DNA of 64,000 nt from an uncultured Woeseiaceae bacterium (GCA_905480215.1 CAJQPL010000010.1:1-64000); one strand, 5' to 3'. Positions 8,796 through 17,652 are shown, numbered from the stretch's first letter. Numbers and translations: made by a program. The notes: generated by a model from the sequence alone, not told the origin.

Positions 8796-9059
8796 CTAGT
8801 CTTGTTGACGATGCTCTTCAGCACGCTCGCCACGCGTCTCGGCACCGCGCTGGCTTATCATTGCGCGCAGTTTCTTCAACCAACGGCGCGCCCAAACGAA
8901 CTCGATGGCAAGGATGGCGAGGCCGGCAGGAATCACAATAAACGCCGGGCCGGGCGTCACAATCATTGCGACGCCAATTAGCAATACGCTTGTACCAACT
9001 ACTGCTACAACAATGCGCCTACCTGCCAGGTAGGTAAGATTGGCCGCTCTCTTCAGCAT
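8796..9059 (-). CDS. PGPGW-family small membrane protein (TIGR02611-like)
   Basis: 87 aa with two membrane segments (about residues 16-35 and 38-57) linked by the VTPGPAFIVIPAGLAIL stretch that defines the PGPGW family; here the W is replaced and the motif reads PGPA. A basic, charged tail (about 60-87) should be cytoplasmic. The function of the family is unknown. It ends directly at the terminator of the convergent sigma-54 unit, and its start lies 18 bases past the end of the upstream hydrolase gene, so the two could form an operon. Confidence 0.75.
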   Translation of the reverse strand: MLKRAANLTYLAGRRIVVAVVGTSVLLIGVAMIVTPGPAFIVIPAGLAILAIEFVWARRWLKKLRAMISQRGAETRGERAEEHRQQD

Positions 9060-9077
9060 CGTTTAAAGATCAGTCGT

Positions 9078-9986
9078 CTAGGGTACGCGTATCGAAAGAT
9101 GCAGATCCAGAAATTGCAGTGTTCTTGTCCAGGCATCTTCTGCACTCACCTCATCGTAATTCTGGCCTGTCGGATTGGCGAACGCATGGCCGACACCTGG
9201 ATAGATATGGACCGCATGATTCTTACGCAGGCGCTCAAGCGCTTCTGAGAAAGCGTTTACTGAAGCAACACTAATGCCCCGGTCTTCGGCGCCGAACAAA
9301 CCCAGAATAGGAGTATTGATGGGTCGCAACAGGTCTTCATCGTTAGTCACGGCGCCGTAGTAAATTACCGAAGCGTCAAGCTCATCGGGAAATAGTTTAG
9401 CGGTATTCAGTGACCAGGCACCGCCAAAGCACCAGCCAATTGAACCAATTCGAGGCGCGCCGACCGTGTTGTCCAAAAAATCGTATGCAGCTCTGATATT
9501 TGTCTCTGCGGCTTCAGGGCGTTCAACCACCTCGGTCATCAGCGCTTTAGCCTCAGCAGCCGAAGCGGCAATCTTGCCACCGTAAAGGTCGACGGCGAGT
9601 ACGATGTAGCCCTCTGCCGCAAGACGATCTGCCATCGCGCGAATATTATCGTTCAAACCCCACCACTCATGGATCATGATGACAGCCGGTAAAGGCTCGA
9701 ACATATCTGCGGGCGCCGAGAAATAACCATAGACCAATTGGTCGTCATACTCAGTGTAAGCCATGGTCTGCGAGGCCACCGTGGACGATGGTGCCACCAA
9801 TGCCCCGGGGCTGGCATCGGTCGTATCGTTAGCGTGCTCTTTTGCCATCGCCTCTACGTTTGCGCGGCCCGCTTCTTTGCCAGCCTCATCGGCGTCGCCT
9901 TGACCGGCTCCACAACCGGCGAGCATTAGCACTAAGATAGTGACTGTTGGTAAGAGCAGTTTGTGTCGGGACTTGACTGTATGCAT
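9078..9986 (-). CDS. Dienelactone hydrolase family lipoprotein
   Basis: 302 aa alpha/beta hydrolase. A lipoprotein signal ends in LMLAGCGAG (lipobox Cys about residue 25), followed by an Ala/Asp/Glu-rich linker to about residue 70. The dienelactone hydrolase triad is visible: nucleophile Cys in GWCFGG, Asp in GAEDRG, and His in VGHAFAN. Unlike cytoplasmic DLH enzymes it should sit in the periplasm on a lipid anchor. The natural substrate cannot be named; the family cleaves lactones and small esters. A divergent promoter region separates it from the antiporter gene. Confidence 0.9.
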   Translation of the reverse strand: MHTVKSRHKLLLPTVTILVLMLAGCGAGQGDADEAGKEAGRANVEAMAKEHANDTTDASPGALVAPSSTVASQTMAYTEYDDQLVYGYFSAPADMFEPLPAVIMIHEWWGLNDNIRAMADRLAAEGYIVLAVDLYGGKIAASAAEAKALMTEVVERPEAAETNIRAAYDFLDNTVGAPRIGSIGWCFGGAWSLNTAKLFPDELDASVIYYGAVTNDEDLLRPINTPILGLFGAEDRGISVASVNAFSEALERLRKNHAVHIYPGVGHAFANPTGQNYDEVSAEDAWTRTLQFLDLHLSIRVP

Positions 9987-10084
9987 GCCTGTTCCTGTGA
10001 AGAGTGTCGCTTAGTTGTCGATAGATATGCCCAATTGTAATAGATAATTACAGTAATTTGGACGCCTGCATTAAACTGCACTAT

Positions 10085-11854
10085 ATGAGTCTCCTCACAC
10101 AATCGCTGATTTTCCTGCTTGCCGCCGTTATCGCTGTGCCCCTAAGCCGCCGTCTCGGGCTGGGTTCGGTACTTGGATACCTCGCTGCAGGCATCATCAT
10201 CGGGCCCTTTGGCCTGAAATTCGTCCGTGATCCGGACAGTATCCTGCACTTCGCCGAGCTTGGGGTCGTATTTCTGCTGTTCCTTGTCGGACTTGAGCTG
10301 AAACCATCGCGGCTTTGGGTCATGCGCCGCATGGTGTTCGGTCTCGGCGCCGGGCAAGTGATCGTCACAACGCTTGCGATCGCTCTGGCTGCCAAAGCCT
10401 TTGGCTTTAGCACCAACACGGCCATCGTGTCCGGTTTGATTCTTGGCTTGTCGTCGACGGCATTCGTGCTGCAAATGCTCGCGGAGAAAAAACAGATCGG
10501 CACAATTCACGGCCGCGCGGCTTTCTCGATACTGCTCTTTCAGGATCTCGCCGCCATCCCGATGATCGCGTTCTTGCCGTTGCTTGGTGCCAATGCGACT
10601 TTCAATGAAGGCGCAAGCTTTGCTCAAATTGGACTGATGATCGCGACCATCGCCGGACTCATTATCGCTGGCCGCTATCTGTTACCGCCAGCGTTCAAAA
10701 TCGTAGCGCGCTCGGGGATCCCGGAGATATTCACAGCTATCGCACTTTTGGTCGTCATCGGTTCTGCGCTGCTCATGCAGCTTGCCGGCATGTCGATGGT
10801 CCTTGGAGCATTTATTGCCGGAATGATGCTTGCCGAATCTGAGTTCCGACATCAGCTGGAAGGAGACATAGCGCCATTTAAGGGCTTACTGCTCGGATTG
10901 TTTTTCATCGCTGTCGGCATGTCCGTCAACGTCGGATTGTTGCTGGAGATTCCGGCGCGAATCATATTGATCGTGTCCTTGCTGATGGGAATAAAAGCTG
11001 CGGTTATTTATCCGCTGGCCCGACTATTTGGAATGCACGACCACAAGGCAGCGCTGAAGCTTTCGGCGGTTCTCGCTCAGGGTGGCGAGTTTGCCTTCGT
11101 ACTGCTGTCGATTGCAGCAACTGAAAAAGTCCTGCCGCAGGCCAACCTGGACGAATTAGTTCTCGCCGTGGCGATATCCATGCTTATGACACCATTTTTA
11201 TACACTGCTGTAGAAGCGCTCACCAATCGCGAGAATATTGCCGACGAACCCGAATTTGATAAAATGGAAGACCATCATCACGAGGTGCTAATCGTCGGTT
11301 TCGGCCGGGTGGGTCAAATCGTCGGCCGCCTACTGAACATTGTTGGCAAGTCGTTCACCGCATTGGAACGGGATTCAGCACAGGTGGACTTCGTTAGGCG
11401 CTACGGCGCGACCGTTCACTATGGCGACGCAGCCCGTCTGGATCTGTTGCGCGCCGCAGGTGCTGAACACGCTAAATTGTTCGTCTTGGCCGTTTCTAAC
11501 CTCGAGGAATCGATGAAGATTGCCGAATCCGTACAGCGTAATTTTCCACACTTGAAAATTATCGCGCGGGCACGAAATCGACGCCACGCGCATAAGCTGA
11601 TGGATCTGGGTATCGAACATATTTTTCGTGAGACGCTTCTGTCGAGTCTCGCCATGTCGGAACAAGTACTTATGCAGCTGGGCAAAAGCTCTGATGATGC
11701 GAAACACGTTGTGCAAGCCTTCCGCGAGCGAGATGCTCAACTGCTAAAGGAACAACATGAGATTCACGACTCGGAAGAGAAGCTGATTCAATCTTCAAAG
11801 GACACACTGACAGAGCTGGAAACACTGCTGCGTCGTGACGAGCCGCTCGACTAA
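10085..11854 (+). CDS. CPA2 monovalent cation:proton antiporter, KefB/KefC-like
   Basis: 589 aa from the ATG at 10085; the upstream start in the ORF track adds nine unlikely residues. The first 380 residues hold about 12 hydrophobic segments of the Na+/H+ exchanger fold, including the early GYLAAGIIIGPFGL and VGLELKPSRLW stretches. A C-terminal RCK/TrkA-N domain begins with VLIVGFGRVGQIVG, an NAD(H)-type Rossmann loop. The combination is that of the Kef potassium efflux group, though substrate specificity is not certain. A charged helical tail closes the protein. It stands alone, with no KefF/KefG partner nearby. Confidence 0.92.
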   Translation: MSLLTQSLIFLLAAVIAVPLSRRLGLGSVLGYLAAGIIIGPFGLKFVRDPDSILHFAELGVVFLLFLVGLELKPSRLWVMRRMVFGLGAGQVIVTTLAIALAAKAFGFSTNTAIVSGLILGLSSTAFVLQMLAEKKQIGTIHGRAAFSILLFQDLAAIPMIAFLPLLGANATFNEGASFAQIGLMIATIAGLIIAGRYLLPPAFKIVARSGIPEIFTAIALLVVIGSALLMQLAGMSMVLGAFIAGMMLAESEFRHQLEGDIAPFKGLLLGLFFIAVGMSVNVGLLLEIPARIILIVSLLMGIKAAVIYPLARLFGMHDHKAALKLSAVLAQGGEFAFVLLSIAATEKVLPQANLDELVLAVAISMLMTPFLYTAVEALTNRENIADEPEFDKMEDHHHEVLIVGFGRVGQIVGRLLNIVGKSFTALERDSAQVDFVRRYGATVHYGDAARLDLLRAAGAEHAKLFVLAVSNLEESMKIAESVQRNFPHLKIIARARNRRHAHKLMDLGIEHIFRETLLSSLAMSEQVLMQLGKSSDDAKHVVQAFRERDAQLLKEQHEIHDSEEKLIQSSKDTLTELETLLRRDEPLD

Positions 11855-11867
11855 AACCTAAGCAGGG

Positions 11868-12023
11868 TTAGTCGTCATCATCTTCCCAGTCGCGCAGCTT
11901 GCTCTTGTCGACTTGCTGCCACTGTTGCTCGCTCTTTCGCATATAGCCGACGACCTTGACTATCGTGTAAACGATGACTACGGCGATAAAGAGTAGGAGA
12001 AATTTCAATCCATCAGGCATCAT
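11868..12023 (-). CDS. Small single-pass membrane protein (51 aa)
   Basis: This ORF is not in the track. It starts at the ATG at 12021-12023 with a GAGGG ribosome binding site upstream, and reads MMPDGLKFLLLFIAVVIVYT, one membrane helix (about residues 7-24), then a basic/Gln-rich segment and an acidic end (WEDDDD). Good start signals, a typical small membrane protein composition and the lack of any competing gene support it. It is convergent with the antiporter gene (14 bases apart). I do not recognise a family. Confidence 0.65.
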   Translation of the reverse strand: MMPDGLKFLLLFIAVVIVYTIVKVVGYMRKSEQQWQQVDKSKLRDWEDDDD

Positions 12024-12095
12024 ACGACCCTCGCACTATTCACAAACATTGTAACGGTGTTTTGCACCGAAAAAGACCAAACTCAGGACAGTTCG

Positions 12096-12629
12096 ATGAC
12101 GGATTTATCAAGACTTGCCAACATGGCCGAAATTTTCAGCGCACTTGTCGTTGTCGGCGGCATTATTTTCGCGGTTCTGCAAATGCGACAAACGCGGCAG
12201 CAACGCCGCGAGTTAGCGGCTATCGAATTGTTTCGTTCATTTGGCAGCCCCGAGTTCGCCGATGCATACCAAACGGTTTTGCATTTCCCGCACGGCCTGA
12301 CCGCGGCTGAAATGAAGGCCCAGTTTCCGGAGTGCGAGCGTTGCGCCATGCTGATCAGCACCACAATGGAAAGCATCGGTGTGATGATGTACCAAAGAAT
12401 CGTTCCGGCAGCCGTTGTATACAATCTGATCGGCTCGAGCACCGTTATCCTGTGGAAAAAACTGGAAGTATGGGCAAATGACTTGCGTGAAGAAGTTGAT
12501 AGCCCGTACGCTTTTGAATGGTTCCAGTGGCTGGCGATCCAACTCGAGGAGATGCAGGATGATTCGGTGAAACCAGCGTACGAGTCGCGCCGTGACTGGA
12601 AGCCGCTGAACTTCGGCAACGAACTCTAG
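12096..12629 (+). CDS. Hypothetical membrane-anchored protein
   Basis: 177 aa from the ATG at 12096 (CAGGACAG upstream); the longer track start has no better signals. One N-terminal membrane helix (about residues 9-30, AEIFSALVVVGGIIFAVLQM) is followed by a basic QTRQQRRE junction and a soluble, mainly helical region rich in Trp and Phe. This layout is common among small uncharacterised anchored proteins (DUF4760-like), but I cannot assign a family. The next gene, an ABC ATPase, starts 16 bases later, so they may be cotranscribed. Confidence 0.75.
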   Translation: MTDLSRLANMAEIFSALVVVGGIIFAVLQMRQTRQQRRELAAIELFRSFGSPEFADAYQTVLHFPHGLTAAEMKAQFPECERCAMLISTTMESIGVMMYQRIVPAAVVYNLIGSSTVILWKKLEVWANDLREEVDSPYAFEWFQWLAIQLEEMQDDSVKPAYESRRDWKPLNFGNEL

Positions 12630-12645
12630 CTCCGGCAGGTCGGGC

Positions 12646-13449
12646 ATGTCAGATTCCAAGCTGATTGAGATACATGATGCGACCATCTGGCGTGGCAGCA
12701 CGCGTGTATTCGAACATCTGACGCTTGATATCGAGCAACACGAGCGAGTTGCTATTCTGGGCCCGAACGGCTGCGGTAAGACGACACTCCTGAAGACGAT
12801 CAATAGGGAGTTGTACCCAGTCGCGACTCCCGGTACCTACTTGCGTGTGCTCGGCAGAGATAAATGGAATGTATGGGAGCTACGTAAGCAGATCGGTGTC
12901 GTCTCGAACGACCTGCATCAACGATACACGCCGACGACAACAGCGCTGGAAGTTGTGGTGTCTGGATTCCATTCCAGTATTGGCATTCACGGAACGTTGG
13001 CCGAGCGCATCAGCCAGGTTGAAATCGACGCGGCGATGAAAACGCTGCGCGAGCTTGGTGCCGCAGATTTACGCGATACGGAGCTCAAATATATGTCCTC
13101 GGGTCAACAACGACGGTGCTTGCTCGGTCGAGCGCTGGTCCACGATCCGGCGACGCTGATACTCGACGAACCGACGACAGGCCTCGATTTCGCTGCCAGT
13201 TTTGACTACTTACAACGTATTCGGCGCCTTGCCAGAGCGGGCCGCAACATCGTCATGGTGACGCACCACTTGAACGAGATCCCTCCCGAAGTCGACCGGG
13301 TAGTGCTGCTCAGAGCAGGGCAGGTAGTCGCCGATGGCACGAAGAACGAGGTCCTGACGGCCGCGATGCTGAGCGATGTGTACGAGACCCCCATTCGAGT
13401 CGCTGAAGTGGATGGTTTCTACCTCGCGTATCCTGGAGCGGACGCCTGA
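12646..13449 (+). CDS. ABC transporter ATP-binding protein, orphan
   Basis: 267 aa nucleotide-binding domain. Walker A is GPNGCGKTT (about residue 39), the signature is MSSGQQRR in place of LSGGQ, Walker B is ATLILDEPTTGLD, and the H-loop His lies in VMVTHHLNE. The sequence resembles iron-complex or ModF-like ATPases. No permease or binding protein is adjacent, so it works with components encoded elsewhere or in a non-transport role. The S-for-G change in the signature leaves SGQ intact and is compatible with activity. Confidence 0.88.
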   Translation: MSDSKLIEIHDATIWRGSTRVFEHLTLDIEQHERVAILGPNGCGKTTLLKTINRELYPVATPGTYLRVLGRDKWNVWELRKQIGVVSNDLHQRYTPTTTALEVVVSGFHSSIGIHGTLAERISQVEIDAAMKTLRELGAADLRDTELKYMSSGQQRRCLLGRALVHDPATLILDEPTTGLDFAASFDYLQRIRRLARAGRNIVMVTHHLNEIPPEVDRVVLLRAGQVVADGTKNEVLTAAMLSDVYETPIRVAEVDGFYLAYPGADA

Positions 13450-13512
13450 ATGTCAATAATGTGACCTGCTTACGTTACTTAATATCGGATTCGACATATT
13501 CTTGACTGAGTG

Positions 13513-14220
13513 ATGAATACGACGAAAACAATTCTAAGTGGCCTGCCGCTGATCGGGTTGCCGGCATTTTCGGCTGCACAAGGTGAGTTGCAAACTGGCA
13601 TCACCAACGTCGGGCCGGCCAAGTTTATGTTTACACTGGCAGTTGCCCTGCTTCTGACCTTGATTTTTCGTTCAACCGCCAATCACCTGGCGCGTTTCGC
13701 TACTGCAAAGATCGGACAATGGCGTATTCGCTCGGCCCTGGCTAAACGCAGCCCTGATGTCCTGCACGATTTCATTCTGCCCGGAGCCTACGGCGGCCTC
13801 GCAAAGATCGATCACGCTATCCTTACTGCCGGCGGCATTCTTTGTATACTGACCAAGCACTGCAACGGTGTTGTATTCGGTGAGCAAGACGAAGCGCAGT
13901 GGACCAACGTCGACGGCGTTAATCGACAGCGATTCCTGAATCCAATCATTCAGAATGAAGGCCGCACTCGAGCCCTGCAAAAAGTCGTTGCCGATGTTCC
14001 GGTTACCAACCTTGTCATATTTACAGGCTCTGTAGAGTTCACTTCAGAGCCGCCAAAGAACGTAATTCACGTCGACAATCTCGAAAGTTTCGTCGCCAAG
14101 CATGTATTCGGACCAAGCAAAATCGACGATTGGCACGCTGTTTGGCTAACGTTAAACGCCGCTGCGATGACCGACATTGACACGCGCAAAGATTTGCAGG
14201 CTCAGATCGGTTTCGGCTAG
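13513..14220 (+). CDS. NERD (nuclease-related) domain membrane protein
   Basis: 235 aa from the ATG at 13513, directly preceded by an in-frame GTG. An N-terminal hydrophobic segment (about residues 34-55) anchors the protein. The NERD domain runs from about residue 85 (PGAYGGLAKIDHAILTAGG) through the GEQDEAQW and FLNPIIQNEGRTRAL stretches to about 195; it keeps the Asp of the ID-H element and the Q-x-E/N-type core. NERD proteins are restriction-like nuclease relatives, often membrane attached, with poorly known roles. No helicase or kinase partner is adjacent. Confidence 0.8.
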   Translation: MNTTKTILSGLPLIGLPAFSAAQGELQTGITNVGPAKFMFTLAVALLLTLIFRSTANHLARFATAKIGQWRIRSALAKRSPDVLHDFILPGAYGGLAKIDHAILTAGGILCILTKHCNGVVFGEQDEAQWTNVDGVNRQRFLNPIIQNEGRTRALQKVVADVPVTNLVIFTGSVEFTSEPPKNVIHVDNLESFVAKHVFGPSKIDDWHAVWLTLNAAAMTDIDTRKDLQAQIGFG

Positions 14221-14284
14221 TCAGGCACGGCGGCTTCGCTGATGCTCTATACTCAGCCCCATCGCAAAGGCTGAGACCTAAAGA

Positions 14285-14551
14285 ATGGCACCCGCTCAAG
14301 CTCTGATTTCATCACCGATTGGTGTGCTTGCCGTGTTAGCTGCGGTCGCAGCGTTTTTCTTTCTGCTCGCACAAGTTAGCAAGGCGAAGTTGTTCAACAT
14401 CGGCGCAGCGGCATCCGCACCTATTGTGGCCGCACATCACCGTCCGAACCTGGTTCCTGCGTCAATTTTACTGGCGCTATTGGGCTATGCACTGGGTAAC
14501 TATCTAGCGCCATTGACAGGTCATCTGGCGCGAATCGCGGTCGGTCAATAA
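14285..14551 (+). pseudogene. DUF819-family gene collapsed by internal deletion
   Basis: 88 aa. The first 30 residues (SPIGVLAVLAAVAAFFFLLAQ) resemble the N-terminus of DUF819 membrane proteins, which are about 380-420 aa. From FNIGAAASAPIVAAHH to GYALGNYLAP it resembles their extreme C-terminus, where NIGGPATA.. and GYAIGN.. occur. The middle, about 300 residues, is missing and the reading frame is kept. I therefore read it as an in-frame deletion remnant. The match is from memory of the family, not an alignment. It could still be expressed as a two-helix membrane protein, ending two bases before the next gene. Confidence 0.55.
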
Positions 14552-14553
14552 TT

Positions 14554-15582
14554 ATGTGGGCGACATATGCAAAACGCAGCGCAAAGACGGCTGCCGCCGT
14601 CTTCATCTTGCTTGGCGTCCTGCTTGCTTTGCTGTGGAAGGACCGCCCCGAAATCGAGACGATCGATTGGCCCGCACCCACAGAAGCATCTGCAGCAACG
14701 CCTGATTCCGTCACCGTGACCTGGCTGGGCGTTAGCACTTTGCTTTTTGATGATGGCGAAACGCAAATTTTGATCGACGGTTTTTTCTCACGACCATCGT
14801 TAGCGGATCTTTTACTGAGAAGCGACCTCGGCAACGACATAGCAAAGATAAACTTTGCTATGAACAAGTATCGAATGCGCAAGCTTGCCGCAATAATTCC
14901 TGTGCATGGACACTTCGATCACGCCATGGACATCGGCGCCATCGCGAATCGCTCCAGCGCGTCGATTCTTGGCTCAGAATCAACAGCGAATATCGCCCGC
15001 GGTGCCGGCGTGCCAGAGGATCAGATCACTGTTGTTGATACAGAGGACGTTTTTGAGTTTGGCAATTTCAAGGTCACATTACGCCCCTCAAGTCACGCAG
15101 CATATGCTTGGCGGGGATCGGTACCGTTTGATGGTGTGATTGAAGAACCGCTGCAATTGCCGCAACCGGTAAGCGCCTGGCGTATGGGCGGTGCTTACAC
15201 GATCGTCATCGAACATCCGCAGGGAACCGCGCTAGTCCAGGGAAGTGCAGCCTATAAGAAATACGATTTGCAGAACGTTACGGCAGACGTTGTGTTTCTG
15301 GGGATATCGCAGTTGGATACTCTTGGCCGCGACTACGCCGAGCTGTATTGGCAACACATTGTGACGGCAAGCGGCGCACATAGCGTCTATCCAATGCACT
15401 TTGACGATTACACACAGCCATTCGGTGTCATCAAGCTGCCACCGAGGTTCGTCGATAATATCGTCAAGACGACAACCTGGCTCTCGGAGTTTCGGCGCCG
15501 CTGGGACAGCGATGTGTCGTTATTTATGCCGGAGTTTGGCAAACCGATAGCCATCTATGCGCAACCTGCTTCTGAATCCTGA
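14554..15582 (+). CDS. MBL-fold metallohydrolase, membrane anchored
   Basis: 342 aa. An N-terminal membrane helix (about residues 11-28) precedes a metallo-beta-lactamase fold with the metal motif HGHFDH (about residue 118) and a later SSHAAYAW region. The fold suggests an UlaG- or NAPE-PLD-like group acting on an ester or phosphodiester, on the outer face of the inner membrane if the helix is an uncleaved signal. No substrate can be inferred. Its start follows the DUF819 remnant by two bases, and its end overlaps the convergent GIY-YIG gene by 28 bases. Confidence 0.85.
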   Translation: MWATYAKRSAKTAAAVFILLGVLLALLWKDRPEIETIDWPAPTEASAATPDSVTVTWLGVSTLLFDDGETQILIDGFFSRPSLADLLLRSDLGNDIAKINFAMNKYRMRKLAAIIPVHGHFDHAMDIGAIANRSSASILGSESTANIARGAGVPEDQITVVDTEDVFEFGNFKVTLRPSSHAAYAWRGSVPFDGVIEEPLQLPQPVSAWRMGGAYTIVIEHPQGTALVQGSAAYKKYDLQNVTADVVFLGISQLDTLGRDYAELYWQHIVTASGAHSVYPMHFDDYTQPFGVIKLPPRFVDNIVKTTTWLSEFRRRWDSDVSLFMPEFGKPIAIYAQPASES

Positions 15583-15863
15583 TCGGGGATAAGCGCCGCC
15601 AACGTTTCTCGACCATCGATCAAAGCTTGCTTCTCCACACGTCTGAGTTTTTTTACGCGATATTCAAATCGTGACGCCAGAGCTCTGTCTCCAACCACCT
15701 GTGAAAACACCAGCGTCAAAGGTCCACGACCTTTGAGGTACTTAGCGCCACGCGGACTGCTCTCATGTTCGCCGAGGCGGCGCTCGACGTCTGCCGCAAT
15801 TCCGGTGTACAACGTGTCGTCCGCGCAGCGCACGATGTAAACGCTATATTCTGTTTCAGCCAT
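15555..15863 (-). CDS. GIY-YIG nuclease family protein (YhbQ/UPF0213-like)
   Basis: 102 aa single-domain protein. The GIY-YIG core reads YSVYIVRCADDTLYTGIAAD with the catalytic Arg following in VERRLGEHE, then GAKYLKGR and a C-terminal helical part rich in Arg and Lys. Length and order match the stand-alone YhbQ family, whose biological role is uncertain. It lies just downstream of the small gene at 15960-16331, on the same strand. Confidence 0.92.
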   Translation of the reverse strand: MAETEYSVYIVRCADDTLYTGIAADVERRLGEHESSPRGAKYLKGRGPLTLVFSQVVGDRALASRFEYRVKKLRRVEKQALIDGRETLAALIPDQDSEAGCA

Positions 15864-15959
15864 GCCTAGCTACTACTATTGACGCGCTTCGTAGACGGTG
15901 AATATTTCTGCGGCAAATGTGCTGGGCACATTGGACGCTGTCCGAAGTTGCAACATTGT

Positions 15960-16331
15960 TCAGGCATTGCCGCCGACCAAGCTGTCGCCGAACACACGAA
16001 ACGCCCCCGCTTCAATACTGTCAAGGTTCTCAGCGGTGTCTGCCCAAGTCAGCACGATTTCGCTGCTTCCATCCAGTTCCATTGCTGGTTCATACAAGCG
16101 CAGCGCAAGCACATTTCCGGTGAGCGCCGCTTCTCGAATAAGATTGTGGCCGCCGAATTTTTGTTCGTTGATTTCGATATAGATGGATTCGCTAAACTCT
16201 TCGTCGACGGTGCGCATCAGTAACAAGTAGTCAGAAATATCGCCTTCTTCGGTGGTTTTCGCAAAAAACAGCATAGAGGCGTTATCGCGTACATCGAACG
16301 CAACGGTATCGTAGTTTCGACTCTCAACCAT
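15960..16331 (-). CDS. Hypothetical protein, possibly truncated by a nonsense codon
   Basis: 123 aa soluble protein of mixed alpha/beta composition with no signal peptide and no recognised family. Its ATG overlaps the end of the upstream acyltransferase by eight bases, which suggests coupling. It stops at TGA (15960-15962), but the frame stays open for 27 more codons of ordinary protein composition (ending FTVYEARQ) to three tandem TAG codons at 15870-15878, six bases before the next gene. That spacing is what an intact operon would show, so the TGA may be a recent nonsense change. Confidence 0.7.
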   Translation of the reverse strand: MVESRNYDTVAFDVRDNASMLFFAKTTEEGDISDYLLLMRTVDEEFSESIYIEINEQKFGGHNLIREAALTGNVLALRLYEPAMELDGSSEIVLTWADTAENLDSIEAGAFRVFGDSLVGGNA

Positions 16332-17220
16332 AAGCCTTACCCATTTCGGTGATTATCTGATCTTTCTCAGCCCAGGTCTCGCCTAACCAGGCGTGCATCC
16401 GCTTGCGATGTTCCCTATCGCCCTGATAGTCACCGGCTACCAGCCACTGCTCGAGCGGCTGTTCGCGTACATCGACAATTACGGGAACCGGTGTGCCGCA
16501 GCACATATCCCAAAAACTGGCTGCACCATTCGGATAGAACATGGTGATGTCGACCAGGCTGGTAAACAGTTCACCCATTGATGACAGCGCGATGGCCAGA
16601 CCACCAGGACGTGGTTGTAGAAGGTGTTGATAAGGCGATTTTCGATCGATACGTTTTTGATCTGAAAAACGAGTGCCCTCAACGAAGTTGATGACCGACG
16701 TCGGCGTATCAATAAATTTCTCGCAGGCACGCCGAGTGGTCTCGAGATCCTTGCCTTTCATATGCGGATTCTTGGCAAGGTAGGATGCTGAATAGCGTTT
16801 CATGAACGGCATATCCATCGCCCACCAGGCAAAACCCAGTATTGGAAACCAGATCAGCTCTTGCTTGATAAAAAACTTCAGAAACGGCACGCGTCGATTG
16901 AGTGCTGCCTGCAACACAACGATATCAACCCAGGTCTGGTGGTTAGCGATGAGTAGATACCAGCCATCCCGTCGCAGACCCTCAATGCCGCGAGTTTGCA
17001 CGTCAAGCGATGCCCCGGTGCGAAACCAGAACGAATTGAAGGTGACCCACAGTTCGCCCACCCCCATGAGCAGCCGCGACGTCAGACGCCGCACCGCAGG
17101 GATCGGTAGCAGAAGCTTAATAACAGCCAGTATGAAAACCGGAATAACGGCGATAATTGTGTTGAGCGTAAGGACACCGAAGAACAGGGTGCCGCGGATA
17201 TTTCGCAGGATCTTTTTCAC
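16324..17220 (-). CDS. Acyltransferase of the PlsC/YihG family
   Basis: 298 aa membrane-bound acyltransferase acting on lysophosphatidic acid or a related acceptor. An N-terminal hydrophobic segment (about residues 12-35) is followed by the catalytic H-x4-D box NHQTWVD and the acceptor-binding box FVEGTRFS. The length and the long C-terminal part match YihG-type acyltransferases rather than the shorter PlsC. It is followed by an overlapping small gene of unknown function. Reaction class is secure, exact acyl acceptor is not. Confidence 0.9.
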   Translation of the reverse strand: MKKILRNIRGTLFFGVLTLNTIIAVIPVFILAVIKLLLPIPAVRRLTSRLLMGVGELWVTFNSFWFRTGASLDVQTRGIEGLRRDGWYLLIANHQTWVDIVVLQAALNRRVPFLKFFIKQELIWFPILGFAWWAMDMPFMKRYSASYLAKNPHMKGKDLETTRRACEKFIDTPTSVINFVEGTRFSDQKRIDRKSPYQHLLQPRPGGLAIALSSMGELFTSLVDITMFYPNGAASFWDMCCGTPVPVIVDVREQPLEQWLVAGDYQGDREHRKRMHAWLGETWAEKDQIITEMGKAYG

Positions 17221-17382
17221 AGGGGTATTTTAACCTGATTCTTGCCGAGCGTTTTGGCTTGCAGTACTTTGCATAGTTGACTGAACGCATAACACCCGAA
17301 AAAAACGCTATTGGCTTTTCGCTTGCTGGTTCTATGACGAATGTGAAGCAGCGGCGATAAATTTTCCAATGACGAAAATTAA

Positions 17383-17575
17383 TTGCTAAACCTGCGGTCA
17401 GTGAGCTGGCGAGCGGCAATCCTGAGTTCGGTGACGCTCGTGATAGTCGCAGGCATCGCGTCGCTGGGCGCGATTCCACAGGATCCGAACTATCATATTT
17501 TTGCTGACCAACGCGATTTCGGCGAAGCCCCCAACTTTCTAAACGTCATATCGAACCTGCCGTTTCTGCTAGCTT
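17383..17575 (+). pseudogene. Truncated ceramidase-like membrane protein gene
   Basis: From a TTG or GTG start the frame encodes one membrane helix and then IPQDPNYHIFADQRDFGEAP followed by NFLNVISNLPFLLA, the characteristic beginning of bacterial alkaline-ceramidase-like proteins. After LLA (about 17575) the sequence becomes unrelated, Cys/Ser-rich text. The rest of the gene, about 150-200 residues in the family, is absent. An inverted repeat (GCTTGC-GCCA-GCAAGC) sits at the junction. It is read as a 3'-truncated remnant between the acyltransferase and folD. Confidence 0.6.
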
Positions 17576-17652
17576 GCGCCAGCAAGCCTTGTATGTATCC
17601 TGATACAGCGTCGCAATTCTGCCTAACAAGGGCGCAACCGTCGCTAGAATCT

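Noticed and set aside
13513-14220. NERD protein as part of a defence system
   Set aside because: Single gene without helicase, kinase or methylase partners; neighbours are unrelated.
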